A DNA stretch of 64,000 nt, from assembly GCA_963818885.1 (NCBI GenBank), contig CAWFTP010000006.1, positions 620,001 through 684,000 of the forward strand. The letters run 5' to 3'. How positions within the stretch are numbered: position 1 is the stretch's first letter; each line of letters opens with the position of its first letter. This document shows positions 1-9,634 of the stretch, one piece after another. Origin of the DNA: DATFDN01 sp963818885 (GTDB taxonomy: Bacteria; Pseudomonadota; Alphaproteobacteria; Acetobacterales; Acetobacteraceae). Below the pieces are notes generated by a model. That model was not told where the DNA came from. It saw only the letters and a program-made list of their open reading frames with translations, and ran no database searches. The translations under genes were made by a program, and so were the position numbers.

Positions 1-187
1 TTGCCCCGTTGCATCAGACAGCAAGCTGAGTCGTGATAGCCAGCGGAAATACCCACGATATTCACGTCAGCCACCTCCCTGCCGGCCCGAACGCTAAGCC
101 AGGATCAGTTCACCGACAACAATTTGCGGCGCGGCTTGTCTCGGCGGTAAGCTAAATTCCGCGCGGCAGTCGGACGGGGGGACGTTC

Positions 188-1534
188 ATGGCCAGTTCCA
201 GCACCATATCGCGTCGTAGCGCGCTCAAGCTCGGCGCGGCTGCATCGGCGCTGCCGCTGGTGCACATCCGTACCGCGGGGGCGGCTGGCACGTTGTCGGT
301 CGGCTTCCAGGATCACTGGGTCCCGCAAGGCAACGTCGTCATGCAGAAGCAGGTCGACGAATGGGCGAAGAAGAACATGGTGGAGGTCCATTCGGACTTC
401 ATCACCACGATCGGCAACAAGCTGCTGATGACCGGCGTCGCCGAGGCGCAGGCGGGGTACGGCCACGACATCTACACATTCTATAGCTGGGAGGTGTTCA
501 ACCGCCGCGAGAAGCTCCTCCCCGTGGACGACGTGATGGAACGCCTCGCGGGCGAATACGGACCGGTGGATGCGACGGCCGAGTACCTCGCGAAGCAGAA
601 GGGCCATTGGATCGCCGTCCCCACCAGCTCCAGCTCGCAGACCAAGCCGCCCTGCGCGCGCATCAGCTGGATGAAGGAGCATGGCTTCGATCCGACCGCC
701 GCCTACCCGGTGAAGCCCGAGCACACCGCGCTGTCCGACACCTGGACCTACGACCTGCTGCTCAAGCTCGCCGAGGACGCCAAGAAGAGCGGCATGACGT
801 TCGCGATGGGTTTCGGCAGCAACCTCAACACCGACGCGATCGACCAGATCGGCGCGATGTTTCAGGCGTTCGGCGCGGCGCTGGTGGACAAGGACGGCAA
901 GATCCTCGTCGATTCCGACCCGGTGCAGCAGGTGCTGGAGTATTCCCAGAAGCTCGTGCAGTGGCTGCCGGACGAGGGCAACAGCTACGACGACGCGTCC
1001 AACAACCGGGCGCTGATCTCGGGCAAGAGCGCGCTGATCTTCAACCCGCCGTCGGCCTGGGCGGTGGCCAAGCGCGACGCGCCGAAAGTGGCGGCCGATT
1101 GCTGGACGTTCTCGGCGCCCGCGGGCCCGAAGGGACGCTTCGTGCCGACGCAGACCTATTTCTGGGGCGTGTGGAACTTCAGCAAGAACCAGTCGGCGGC
1201 GAAGGATCTGCTCGAATACCTGATGCAGCGCGAACAGGTCGAGGCACGTGCCAACGTGGTGGAGGGCTACGACATTCCGCCCTATGCCAAGATGCTGGAC
1301 TTCAAGGTGTGGGAGACGGTCGAGCCGCCGCCGGGGACGGTCTACAACTATCCGATCCGGCCATGGCACCAGGCGCAGCCGAGCCTTACCGCGTCGGAGG
1401 CGCCGCCGGAGATCGCCGTGCAGATCTACAACGCCCCCGTCCACAACGGCATGCTGGCGCGGCTCAAGACCGGGCAGAGCATCAAGCAGGTGACAGCCTG
1501 GGCAAAGGACGAAATCCAGGGTTTCGTGACGTAG
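188..1534 (+). CDS. Sugar-type ABC transporter substrate-binding protein, Tat-exported
   Basis: Predicted periplasmic solute-binding protein (family 1 extracellular SBP) of 448 residues. It starts with a twin-arginine signal (SRRSALKLGAAASAL, residues 9-23) followed by an Ala-rich segment ending near AGAAG. The mature part has the family's alternating alpha/beta pattern and a late SAWAVAKRD-type segment lining the ligand cleft. The ATG at 188 follows a GGGGGG run that can act as ribosome binding site. No permease or ATPase gene follows: the next 290 bases hold a palindromic repeat and a candidate sRNA, so any partner permeases must lie upstream of this window or elsewhere. The ligand cannot be read from sequence; a sugar, polyol or glycerol-phosphate-like compound is the family expectation. 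The first 187 bases show no convincing gene. Confidence 0.85.
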   Translation: MASSSTISRRSALKLGAAASALPLVHIRTAGAAGTLSVGFQDHWVPQGNVVMQKQVDEWAKKNMVEVHSDFITTIGNKLLMTGVAEAQAGYGHDIYTFYSWEVFNRREKLLPVDDVMERLAGEYGPVDATAEYLAKQKGHWIAVPTSSSSQTKPPCARISWMKEHGFDPTAAYPVKPEHTALSDTWTYDLLLKLAEDAKKSGMTFAMGFGSNLNTDAIDQIGAMFQAFGAALVDKDGKILVDSDPVQQVLEYSQKLVQWLPDEGNSYDDASNNRALISGKSALIFNPPSAWAVAKRDAPKVAADCWTFSAPAGPKGRFVPTQTYFWGVWNFSKNQSAAKDLLEYLMQREQVEARANVVEGYDIPPYAKMLDFKVWETVEPPPGTVYNYPIRPWHQAQPSLTASEAPPEIAVQIYNAPVHNGMLARLKTGQSIKQVTAWAKDEIQGFVT

Positions 1535-1565
1535 GGCGCGTGCAAGCGCACAGGCGCTAAGTGTC

Positions 1566-1593
1566 CCCTCTCCGCCCCCAAGGGCGGAGAGGG
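1566..1593. repeat. Dispersed palindrome, family A copy 1
   Basis: Perfect 12-bp inverted repeat (CCCTCTCCGCCC, loop CCAA, then its complement) just after the binding-protein gene. The same core recurs at 6665, 6756, 55059 and 55226. In this position it could end or protect the upstream transcript, but there is no T-run behind it. Confidence 0.8.
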
Positions 1594-1741
1594 AGTCCGA
1601 GGCTTGCGCGTGAAGGCTTGCGCGTCGCACGCGACGCCGCTACCATGTCGGCCATGCGATGCGCGACCCCGCCAACGATCCGATTTTGGTACCGCTGGTA
1701 CAGTCCGGCGGTCTAGGGTCAGCACGCAACTTGCTCAACCG

Positions 1742-1767
1742 AAGCCGCCTCGCCAGGGCGGCTTTTT
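1742..1767 (+). terminator. Rho-independent terminator, possibly of a small RNA
   Basis: AAGCCGCC pairs perfectly with GGCGGCTT (1742-1749 with 1757-1764) around a short loop and is followed at once by a T-run (1763-1767). The nearest upstream gene stops more than 200 bases away, with a separate palindrome between, so this hairpin more likely ends an independent short transcript (about 1640-1767) than the binding-protein mRNA. It is the clearest intrinsic terminator I see in the window. Confidence 0.7.
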
Positions 1768-1828
1768 GTTGGACCCCACAGCTCCATCATTCGACGCTCC
1801 GGCAGGCCGCCCATACAAGGAGGCCAGC

Positions 1829-1978
1829 ATGCCGCGTCCAACCTTCGGCTTCGACGTCATCACCAGCCCCGAGGAGCAGGAGGCCATCCTCGCCCGCTTG
1901 CGCGAGCAGGCGCGCCGCTCAGCGGACGAGCCGGCTCCGGTCGAGGACGACCTGGGGGACGTCGTAAGCGAGGAGTGA
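1829..1978 (+). CDS. Small acidic protein of 49 residues, unknown function
   Basis: A 49-codon gene with a near-perfect ribosome binding site (AAGGAGG at 1817-1823) before the ATG, which is why I choose this start over the much longer upstream in-frame extension. The product (MPRPTFGFDVITSPEEQEAI...) is rich in Glu, Asp and Arg, has a predicted helix (EEQEAILARLREQARR), and has no signal or membrane segment. It follows directly after the intrinsic terminator, so it probably has its own promoter. Its last 60 bases overlap the 3' end of the convergent monooxygenase gene. I do not recognise the family. Confidence 0.55.
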   Translation: MPRPTFGFDVITSPEEQEAILARLREQARRSADEPAPVEDDLGDVVSEE

Positions 1979-3292
1979 CTCCCAGTGCCGCGCGAGATCG
2001 GCGCGGAACAGCCCGCGCGTGACCCCGGCGGCGAGCTTGGGCGTGGCGATCGTCATCGCGTTGATCGACGATCCCGCCGGGCCGAAGCTCATCGTCGTGC
2101 CGATGCCGAACAGGTGGATGGCGGCGATGAACGGCGTCCGCCCGGGCACCTTCTCCTCGAAGGCGAAATCCGCCGACAGGTAGGGGTAGCGCGCCAGGCG
2201 GTCGTCGCGCTCGGCCTCCGGCGGGGTGTAGCGATCGCCCCAGGTCGCGATATTGTCGGCGAAGGCGGCGAGTTCCGGACGCAACGCGGGATCGTGGTCG
2301 ATGCCGGTGCCGCAGATCGCGAAGTCCGCCGTGAACGGCCCCTTCGGCGTGTCGAGCACGATGCGATCCGCGACGACGCGCGCGCCGGTCCACGGGCGGC
2401 CGACCTGCATCACGAAGTTCGGAAACGCGGCGACCCGGTTCCAGGTGTCGGGCGGAAAGCCCTCCCGCAACGTCAGGATGTGGCGCATGAAGCGCCAGCG
2501 CCATTCGTCCTCCATGTCGCCCAGGTGGCGCAGGAACCCGGCGAAGGTGAGCCAGCGATAGGGCTGCAGGAGGTTCGGCTCCTCCTGCCGGCAGAACAGG
2601 TGCACCTCGGCGGCGCCGTGCTCCAGCGCCACGGCGGCGTTGTCGAAGGCGGAGGCGCCGGCGCCCAGCACCGCGACAATCTTCCCGCGCAGCCGGGCGA
2701 AATCGATGTCATCGCAGGTATGGGCGCGAAACCGTGCCGGCAGCGCATGCATGAAATCGGGCATCCACCAGCACCCGGTGCCGTCCTGGCCGGTGGCGAG
2801 CACGATCTTGCGCGCGAAAAGGTGCGCGCCGTCGGCGAGGGACGCGCGCAGGCAGGGCGCACCGTCGTCGGTCGCCGCCTCCGCGATCGCCGTCACCTCC
2901 GCCTCGTTGCGGACGGGCAGGGCGGTCACCCGCCGGAACCAATCGAGATAGTCAGCCCAGCGCTCTGTGGAAATCAGCTGCAGGGCGGCGAAGTCCGCCT
3001 GCCCCCACTGCGCCTCATGCCAGGCCTGATAGGTCAGGCTCGGAATGTTGAGGTCGGGGCCGTTCTGGTCCTTGGTGCTGCGCAAGGTCGGCATGCGCGC
3101 GTAGCTGCGCCACGGACCCTCTTCACCTTTCGGAGCCCGGTCGACGATCAGCAGGTTGTCGACCTTGTCGCGCCGAAGGGCGAAGCCGGCGGCGAGGCCG
3201 CACTGCCCGGCACCGACGATCAGCACGTCGAGCGCCGCGCGCCCGTCCACCAGCCGGGGCGTCAGCCAGCGCGCCCGGGGATGCGCGATCAA
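1919..3292 (-). CDS. Flavin-dependent monooxygenase-like oxidoreductase
   Basis: FAD/NAD(P)-binding protein of the flavin-containing monooxygenase type, 457 residues from the TTG used here. The N-terminal Rossmann motif VLIVGAGQCGLAAG binds FAD, and a second dinucleotide motif (IVAVLGAGASAFDNA) would bind NADPH. The start is uncertain: upstream residues SLAELEVDIARDLA resemble the conserved N-terminus of this family and stay open to the stop of the preceding MBL gene, yet contain no ATG or GTG. A TTG overlapping the MBL stop codon (3354-3356) would reach this segment if one base of the GGG run near 3335 were an insertion error. It lies 60 bases downstream of the MBL gene on the same strand. 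Substrate unknown; the family oxidises N, S or carbonyl groups. Confidence 0.8.
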   Translation of the reverse strand: MIAHPRARWLTPRLVDGRAALDVLIVGAGQCGLAAGFALRRDKVDNLLIVDRAPKGEEGPWRSYARMPTLRSTKDQNGPDLNIPSLTYQAWHEAQWGQADFAALQLISTERWADYLDWFRRVTALPVRNEAEVTAIAEAATDDGAPCLRASLADGAHLFARKIVLATGQDGTGCWWMPDFMHALPARFRAHTCDDIDFARLRGKIVAVLGAGASAFDNAAVALEHGAAEVHLFCRQEEPNLLQPYRWLTFAGFLRHLGDMEDEWRWRFMRHILTLREGFPPDTWNRVAAFPNFVMQVGRPWTGARVVADRIVLDTPKGPFTADFAICGTGIDHDPALRPELAAFADNIATWGDRYTPPEAERDDRLARYPYLSADFAFEEKVPGRTPFIAAIHLFGIGTTMSFGPAGSSINAMTIATPKLAAGVTRGLFRADLARHWESLLAYDVPQVVLDRSRLVR

Positions 3293-3352
3293 CGCGAGAT
3301 CGCGGGCAATATCGACTTCGAGCTCGGCGAGGCTTCCCGGCGGCCCGCGACT

Positions 3353-4615
3353 TCAAGCCGATCGCGCCTTGGCGTCGCGCTGGTACACAGCGAAGATCGC
3401 TTTGCCGATCAGCGAGTTTTCGCTCGCCATGCAGCGTTCGTACACCCTGGCCCGCGTCGCCTGGATTGTCCTGTCCTCGGCGGAGGCGGCGGCGGCGAGC
3501 TCGACGAGCTGGGCGGCCAGCCGGGTCTGACCGCCCTCGGCCAACGCCGCCGCCCGCCGGGCCAGCTTGTCCGCCCCACCCGCCAATGTCGCGAGCTCGC
3601 TCGCCAGTTCGCTCGCGCGGGCGGGCTTGAGATGCGCCGGATCGCCGTCGAACCACCCGGCGTACAGATGCCAGATGCCGCGCACGACGAACTCGGGGTC
3701 GTCGTATTTCGGCAGCAGATAGGGCTTCGCGAGCAGCTCCTTCGGCGCGGACACCGAGTGCAAGATCTCGTCCAGCGCGCACCCCTTGTTCATCAGCCGC
3801 AGCGTCTGCCCGATCAGGCTCTCCAGCACCTCGGCGCCATCGCCGAGTACCTGCGCTGCTCGCTCCCAGCCGAAGATGACCGGACCGTGGCCGGGTATCA
3901 GCACCTCCGGCTTCAAGGCCTGCATCCGGCGCAGGGCGGCGGCCCATTCGGGTGCGTAGCGCTGTACCTTCCGCGGGTTGCCGGCATTAGGAAACACCCA
4001 GATCACGAAGTCGCCGCTGGCGAGGACGCGGTGCTCGGGCAACCAGACGAAGGTGGCATCGTCGGTCTCGCCCCGCCCATGCAACAGCTCGATCCGCTCG
4101 CCGCCGATCGTCAGCGAGAGAGTGTCGTCGTAAATCTCGTCAGGCCGCCTTTGGCCGATCGGGTAGACGTAGTCCGGGATGTCGAACTGCTGGCCCTGGA
4201 CGATGCTGTTGAACCCATGCGTCGCTTCGTAACGGCTCAACCGGCGCAGCACGTTCCGATGAGCGATAATTCGGGGTCTCGGAAGGCCCCTTGCGTCGGC
4301 CTCCTCATCGATAAGCCCGATGCCGCTGGTGTGGTCGATATGGCCGTGGGTGTAGATCACGGTGTGAACGGGGCTGTTGTCCCAGCGCCGGACCGCGGCG
4401 AGGGTCTTGCCTGCCGTGTCCGGTTTGGCCGTGTCGATGAACACAAGCCCGGCCGCGGTACGGATGACGGTGACGCTGCCGCAAAAATACGTCGTGTGGA
4501 CGGAGATGATGTTTTCGGCGATGGAGGTGACGGCGCCGTCGGAAACCGCCTCGGTCCACTCCTCCATCGGGGCGGCGCCGCTCCACAGCCGCTCGAAAAG
4601 CTGGTCTCGTTCCAC
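3353..4615 (-). CDS. MBL-fold hydrolase of the alkyl sulfatase type
   Basis: Metallo-beta-lactamase-fold hydrolase of 420 residues. The zinc-binding motif THGHIDH lies near residue 92, with later ligands in RGETDDATFVW and in PGHGP. A C-terminal part (HLYAGWFDGDPAHLKP and following) matches the dimerisation domain of SdsA1-type linear alkylsulfatases, which cleave sulfate esters with inversion. No clear signal peptide is visible, so a cytoplasmic location is likely. It starts at GTG with an AGGAG about 11 bases upstream and sits 15 bases after the serine hydrolase gene, so the two are probably cotranscribed with the downstream monooxygenase. The class is fairly sure, sulfate-ester substrates are inferred. 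Confidence 0.82.
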   Translation of the reverse strand: MERDQLFERLWSGAAPMEEWTEAVSDGAVTSIAENIISVHTTYFCGSVTVIRTAAGLVFIDTAKPDTAGKTLAAVRRWDNSPVHTVIYTHGHIDHTSGIGLIDEEADARGLPRPRIIAHRNVLRRLSRYEATHGFNSIVQGQQFDIPDYVYPIGQRRPDEIYDDTLSLTIGGERIELLHGRGETDDATFVWLPEHRVLASGDFVIWVFPNAGNPRKVQRYAPEWAAALRRMQALKPEVLIPGHGPVIFGWERAAQVLGDGAEVLESLIGQTLRLMNKGCALDEILHSVSAPKELLAKPYLLPKYDDPEFVVRGIWHLYAGWFDGDPAHLKPARASELASELATLAGGADKLARRAAALAEGGQTRLAAQLVELAAAASAEDRTIQATRARVYERCMASENSLIGKAIFAVYQRDAKARSA

Positions 4616-4630
4616 GTGACTGGTTGACTC

Positions 4631-5785
4631 CTAAAGCGCGCGATACACGGCCTGCTCGAACGCATCGAGCGCGTCGAGCGCGGCGCGATCGCCGAACGGC
4701 AGGATTTGCGTGTAGAGCGCCCCCGCCACCCCGCGGACCGGATCGACCCAGTAATAGGTGTTGTTCAGGCCCGCCCAGGCGAGGCTTCCCGCCGAGCGCC
4801 CCCCCGTCACGGCGTCGGTGTTGATGAGGAAGCTCAGCCCCCATTTCTTGCGCATCCCGGCGAACAGCTCGACGTCGTTTGACGCGTAAGGCACGGCTGT
4901 GCGCATCGGCTCGACATCCAGATTGCCCATGTGGTTCGTGCCCATCAACACGACGGTCTCCGGCCGCAGCACCCGGGCGCCGTCGAGCACGCCGCCGTTG
5001 AGCAGCATCCGCTGGAAGCGCAGATAGTCGCGCGCGGTGGAGAACAGGCCGCCGCCGCCGGCGAAGAACTCGCGCGGCGGGTTCGGCTCCAGCGACAGCG
5101 GCTTCAATCCCTCCGGCGCGCGGGCGTGCACGGTGGCGAGCCGCTCCACCATGTCGGGACGAGCGACGAAGCCCGAATCCGCCATTTTCAGCGGGCCGAA
5201 GATGCGCTCCTGGAACACGGTCTCCAGATCCTTGCCGGCAACCGCCTCCACCATGCGGCCGGCCCAGTCGATGCCGATCCCGTACTCCCAGCGCGTTCCG
5301 GGATCGAATGCCAGCGGCGCCGTCAGCCCGGCGAGCTTGCCGGTGCGCGGGGCGGGCGTGCCGGTCACCTCGTGGTAGCGAAGCAGGTCGGTATCCCACA
5401 CGTCGTAGCCGAAACCCGATGTATGGGTCAGCAGGTTGCGCAGGGTCACCGGATTCCGGGCTGGCCGCAGGCGTGGCTGCCCCGCCTCGTCGAACCCCTC
5501 CAGCACCTTCGGCTGGGCAAGTCCTTCGACGATTTCCCCGGCCGGCTGGTCGAGCGACAACCGGCCCTCCTCGACAAGCTGCATCGCGGCGGCGGCGGTG
5601 ACTGCCTTGGTCATGGAGGCGATCCGAAACACCGTCCCGAGGTCCATCGGCGCCGGGTCGCTGACGCTGCGCTTGCCGAAGGCGCCTTCGTAGATCACCC
5701 GATCGGCGGTCGCGGCGGTCGCGACGACACCTGGCACGCTTCCGTTGTCCACCACGCGCCGAAGAACCGTGTCGATATCGCTCAT
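4631..5785 (-). CDS. Serine hydrolase, class C beta-lactamase-like esterase
   Basis: Penicillin-binding-protein/beta-lactamase-fold serine hydrolase of 384 residues. The catalytic SxxK is SMTK (about residue 60, in RIASMTKAVTAAA) and the second motif is the Tyr of WEYGIG. The family contains esterases (EstB), D-aminopeptidases and class C-like lactamases. There is no export signal, which favours an intracellular esterase over an antibiotic-resistance enzyme. I choose the ATG at 5785 because AGGAG stands 5 bases before it; an earlier in-frame ATG at 5806 lacks a site. First gene of a probable three-gene minus-strand operon with the MBL hydrolase and the monooxygenase. Confidence 0.85.
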   Translation of the reverse strand: MSDIDTVLRRVVDNGSVPGVVATAATADRVIYEGAFGKRSVSDPAPMDLGTVFRIASMTKAVTAAAAMQLVEEGRLSLDQPAGEIVEGLAQPKVLEGFDEAGQPRLRPARNPVTLRNLLTHTSGFGYDVWDTDLLRYHEVTGTPAPRTGKLAGLTAPLAFDPGTRWEYGIGIDWAGRMVEAVAGKDLETVFQERIFGPLKMADSGFVARPDMVERLATVHARAPEGLKPLSLEPNPPREFFAGGGGLFSTARDYLRFQRMLLNGGVLDGARVLRPETVVLMGTNHMGNLDVEPMRTAVPYASNDVELFAGMRKKWGLSFLINTDAVTGGRSAGSLAWAGLNNTYYWVDPVRGVAGALYTQILPFGDRAALDALDAFEQAVYRAL

Positions 5786-5867
5786 GCTCTCCTGTCTCCC
5801 TCGCATCGCGGAGCACTGAGAGTATGTCAGTCCTGGAAACCGGACGTCTAGCGGCGGTCGCTTCGCC

Positions 5868-6656
5868 GTGCTTTGTTGCGGCGTGATCGCGATCTACGTC
5901 ATCGTCGCGCTGATCCTGCTCCTGCTCTACCTCTCGGTGCGCATCGCCGCCGAGTGGCAGCGGGCGGTGATCCTGCGACTGGGGCGGCTGCATCAGGTGA
6001 AGGGGCCCGGCCTCTACTTCCTGCTGCCGTTCTTCGACCGGCCGGCGCAGGTGATCGACCTGCGCATCCAGACCAGCACGATCAGCGCCGAGCAGGCGCT
6101 GACCCGCGACACGGTCGCCGTCGGCGTCGATGCGATCGTCTTCTGGCAGGTCGCGGATGCCGCGGCGGCGGCGGTCAACATCGTCAACTATCGCGAGGCG
6201 GTGGAGCGGGTGTCGCAGACCAGCCTGCGCGAGATGATCGGCGCGTCCCCGCTCGACCGCCTGCTCTCGGACCGCCAAACGGCCGATGAGCAGCTGCGCG
6301 CCGCGATCGCCGAGAAAATCAAGAATTGGGGCGTGCGGGTCATCAGCGTGGAGATCCGTGACGTCGCGATCCCGCGCGAGCTGCAGGACGCCATGAGCCG
6401 GCAAGCGCAGGCCGAGCGGGAGAAGACCGCCCGCGTCACGCTCGCCTCCGCCGAGCGGGCGATCGCCGAGCAGGTGCTGGAGGCGGCGCGCCTCTACGGC
6501 TCGGACCCCATCGCGCTGCAGTTGCGGCAGATGAACCTCCTCTACGAGATGAACAAGGACCACGGCGCGACGATCCTGATTCCGACGGAGATGGTGAACA
6601 GTCTGGGCGCCCTGTTCGGCCGCGCCCCGCCGGAGCGGGACGTAGATTCGGACTGA
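5868..6656 (+). CDS. Slipin-type SPFH (band 7) membrane protein
   Basis: A 262-residue SPFH-domain protein. One hydrophobic segment (about residues 4-23) anchors it, followed by the band 7 domain starting at EWQRAVILRLGRLHQVKGPGLYFLLPF, the slipin/stomatin signature, and a C-terminal coiled region (AMSRQAQAEREKTARV). Members form membrane microdomain scaffolds and often pair with an NfeD protein; no nfeD gene is next to it here. It starts at GTG, divergent from the serine hydrolase with 82 bases between them. The C-terminus (PPERDVDSD) is followed 8 bases later by a family A palindrome. Confidence 0.88.
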   Translation: MLCCGVIAIYVIVALILLLLYLSVRIAAEWQRAVILRLGRLHQVKGPGLYFLLPFFDRPAQVIDLRIQTSTISAEQALTRDTVAVGVDAIVFWQVADAAAAAVNIVNYREAVERVSQTSLREMIGASPLDRLLSDRQTADEQLRAAIAEKIKNWGVRVISVEIRDVAIPRELQDAMSRQAQAEREKTARVTLASAERAIAEQVLEAARLYGSDPIALQLRQMNLLYEMNKDHGATILIPTEMVNSLGALFGRAPPERDVDSD

Positions 6657-6664
6657 ACTCTTCT

Positions 6665-6788
6665 CCCTCTCCGCCTGGGCGGAGAGGGTCGGGGAGAGGT
6701 GGGAACACCATGACAACCGATCCGCGAACTCGTGTGTACCCCCACCTCACCCCAACCCTCTCCGCCCCCAAGAAAGGGGCGGAGAGGG
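6665..6788. repeat. Inverted pair of family A palindromes
   Basis: Two copies of the CCCTCTCCGCC palindrome (6665-6688 and 6756-6788). Each has the same flanking tail (GGGGAGAGGTGGG in one, its complement CCCACCTCACCCC in the other), so the pair forms a larger tail-to-tail inverted repeat about 68 bases apart. The same arrangement is seen at 55059-55251. The right copy runs into the open frame of the following gene, so that gene probably starts just after it. Confidence 0.8.
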
Positions 6789-7409
6789 GGATCGGCGCCG
6801 TGCTCCGCACCCCGCATCCGGAGCAGGTCGCCACGACCAGTCTCTGGGCGTTCGTGCAATGGCTGCGCGCGACCGGGCGGGCCGATCTCGATGGATGGCC
6901 GGCGGTCGTCGCCTGGTCCGCGAACGACCGGTCCGCCTTCACTGGCGCGATCGCCTACTTCGCCGGCGTAGACGCCGAACCGCGCCTCATCCGTGCCGCC
7001 GCCGAGGTGCTGCTGCACGCCGACATCCGCCCCGACGACGTGGTTCTGGTGGCCACCGGAACCGCCTGGCCATGGCGCATCGCGGCGGTGCAGGGCACCA
7101 AGATCGTGCTCGCCGACGCACCGCGCCCCGCAGACCTGTTTCCGTCGGCGGCGGACGCGAGGGCGAGCGTGCTGATTGCGGACGCAACCACGCTCGCCAA
7201 CGCCGCCTTCCAGCGGCCTGGGCGCCGCCCGGACCTTTCCGCGTTGCGCTCGATCATCGCGACAGGCGGCCCTCTCGCCCCGGCGGCGCGGATACGGCTC
7301 TACACCTGGGTGAAGGCCGACCTGCTGCTGCTCGCCCGCGCCGGGGACAGCCTCTGGGGCAGCCCGCTCGAGCCGGTGCGCACCGATCCGGGCGCGCCTC
7401 TCAGCCTGT

Positions 7410-8057
<648 letters not shown>

Positions 8058-8068
8058 TGCCGTGCTCC

Positions 8069-8770
8069 TCAGCCGCGTGCGCGGACGGTGCGCTGCTCGA
8101 TCCGCTTCTCGACGTTCGCGAGCTTGACGATGCGATCGACGAAGATGCCGGGCGTGACGATATGGTCCGGGTTGAGCGCGCCCTGCTCCACCAGCTCCTC
8201 GACCTGCACCACCGTCGTCTTCGCCGCCGTCGCCATGATCGGATTGAAGTTCCGCGCCGTCATCCGATAGATCAGGTTGCCTTCCGGGTCCGCCTTCCAG
8301 GCGTGGATCACCGCGAGGTCGGCGCGCAGCCCGCGCTCCAGCACGTAGATCCGTCCGTCGAACTCCTTGGTCTCCTTGCCTTCCGCGACCTGCGTGCCCG
8401 CGCCGGTCGCGGTGTAGAAGCCGGGAATACCGGCGCCGCCTGCGCGGATGCGCTCGGCGAGGGTCCCCTGCGGGTTGAACTCGATCTCGAGCTCGCCCGC
8501 GAGGTACTGCCGGGCGAACGTCGCGTTCTCCCCGACATAGGAGCTGATCATCTTCCTGATCTGACGCGTGCCGAGAAGCAGGCCGAGACCGGCGTCATCG
8601 ATGCCCGCATTGTTGGAGATGACGGTCAGGCCCTTCACCCCGCTGTCACGGATCGCGTGGATCAGCGCCTCCGGGATGCCGCACAAGCCAAAACCGCCCG
8701 ACATGATGGTCATCCCGTCCCGCAGGACATCGGACAGCGCCGCACGAGCGTCGGGATAAATCTTGTTCAC
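8069..8770 (-). CDS. scoA: 3-oxoacid CoA-transferase, subunit A
   Basis: Alpha subunit (233 residues) of the same CoA-transferase; SGGFGLCGIPEALI is the conserved CoA-binding GxGxxG-type loop of subunit A. The GTG at 8770 (VNKIYPDARAAL) is preferred because homologues begin there and GAGGG lies about 9 bases upstream. It is transcribed ahead of scoB and divergently from phaB, with 129 bases between the two starts, so a shared control region for acetoacetyl-CoA use and PHB synthesis is plausible. Confidence 0.93.
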   Translation of the reverse strand: MNKIYPDARAALSDVLRDGMTIMSGGFGLCGIPEALIHAIRDSGVKGLTVISNNAGIDDAGLGLLLGTRQIRKMISSYVGENATFARQYLAGELEIEFNPQGTLAERIRAGGAGIPGFYTATGAGTQVAEGKETKEFDGRIYVLERGLRADLAVIHAWKADPEGNLIYRMTARNFNPIMATAAKTTVVQVEELVEQGALNPDHIVTPGIFVDRIVKLANVEKRIEQRTVRARG

Positions 8771-8899
8771 GATGCGATCCCTCGTTCCGGTCGGCAAAAT
8801 GCCATTCGCGGGAGGTGCCCACAAGACGCCTCCCGGTCCGCAAAGGCCGTGCTATGCTCGCGCCAACGACAACGGCCAAGGACAACGGGAGGTACGGAC

Positions 8900-9622
8900 A
8901 TGGCACGAGTTGCCCTCGTCACCGGCGGAACCCGCGGAATAGGCGCCGCCATCAGCCGCGCGCTGAAGCAGGCCGGCCGGACCGTGGTCGCGAGCTACGC
9001 CGGCAACGAAGAAGCCGCCAAGGCATTCGCCAAGGACACCGGTATGGCGGTCATGCGCTTCGACGCCGGCGATTTTGCGCAATGCCAGGAGGCGATCGGA
9101 CGGATCGCGGGCGAGTTTGGCCCGGTCGAGATATTGATCAACAACGCCGGCATCACGCGCGATTCCACCATGTCGCGACTGACGCGCGATATGTGGGATG
9201 CGGTGATCGATACCAATCTCGGGTCCTGCTACAACCTCTGCAAGCTGACCTGGGACGGCATGCGCGAGAAGAAGTTCGGCCGCATCGTCAACATCGGCAG
9301 CGTGAACGGCCAGGCCGGGCAGTACGGCCAAGTAAACTACGCCGCCGCCAAATCGGGCATCCACGGCTTCACCAAGGCGCTGGCGCAGGAAGGTGCGCGC
9401 CTCGGGATCACCGTCAACGCGGTGGCGCCCGGCTACGTCGATACCGACATGGTGCGCGCGGTCCCCGCCGACGTGCTGCAGAAGATCGTCGCGCGGATCC
9501 CCGTCGGGCGGCTCGGTCGCGCCGAGGACATCGCGCGGGGCATCGCGTTCCTGACCGCCGACGACGCCGACTTCATCACCGGCAGCACGCTATCGATCAA
9601 CGGCGGCCAGCACATGTATTGA
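8900..9622 (+). CDS. phaB: Acetoacetyl-CoA reductase
   Basis: SDR-family NADPH-dependent reductase of 240 residues that converts acetoacetyl-CoA to (R)-3-hydroxybutyryl-CoA for polyhydroxybutyrate synthesis. It shows the cofactor motif TGGTRGIG (8-15), NNAG, the catalytic Ser134 and Tyr147-x3-Lys151, and the PhaB-typical QVNYAAAKSGIHGFTKALAQE segment. GGGAGG lies 8 bases before the ATG. It stands alone on the plus strand; phaA and phaC are not in the window. A FabG-like role cannot be excluded, but the neighbouring scoAB genes favour PhaB. Confidence 0.88.
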   Translation: MARVALVTGGTRGIGAAISRALKQAGRTVVASYAGNEEAAKAFAKDTGMAVMRFDAGDFAQCQEAIGRIAGEFGPVEILINNAGITRDSTMSRLTRDMWDAVIDTNLGSCYNLCKLTWDGMREKKFGRIVNIGSVNGQAGQYGQVNYAAAKSGIHGFTKALAQEGARLGITVNAVAPGYVDTDMVRAVPADVLQKIVARIPVGRLGRAEDIARGIAFLTADDADFITGSTLSINGGQHMY

Positions 9623-9634
9623 GACCATTTCGCT

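Noticed and set aside
1985..4627. An 880-codon plus-strand open frame across the monooxygenase and MBL genes
   Set aside because: Both minus-strand proteins show intact catalytic motifs; the plus-strand frame is Arg/Gly/Ala-rich without recognisable domains.
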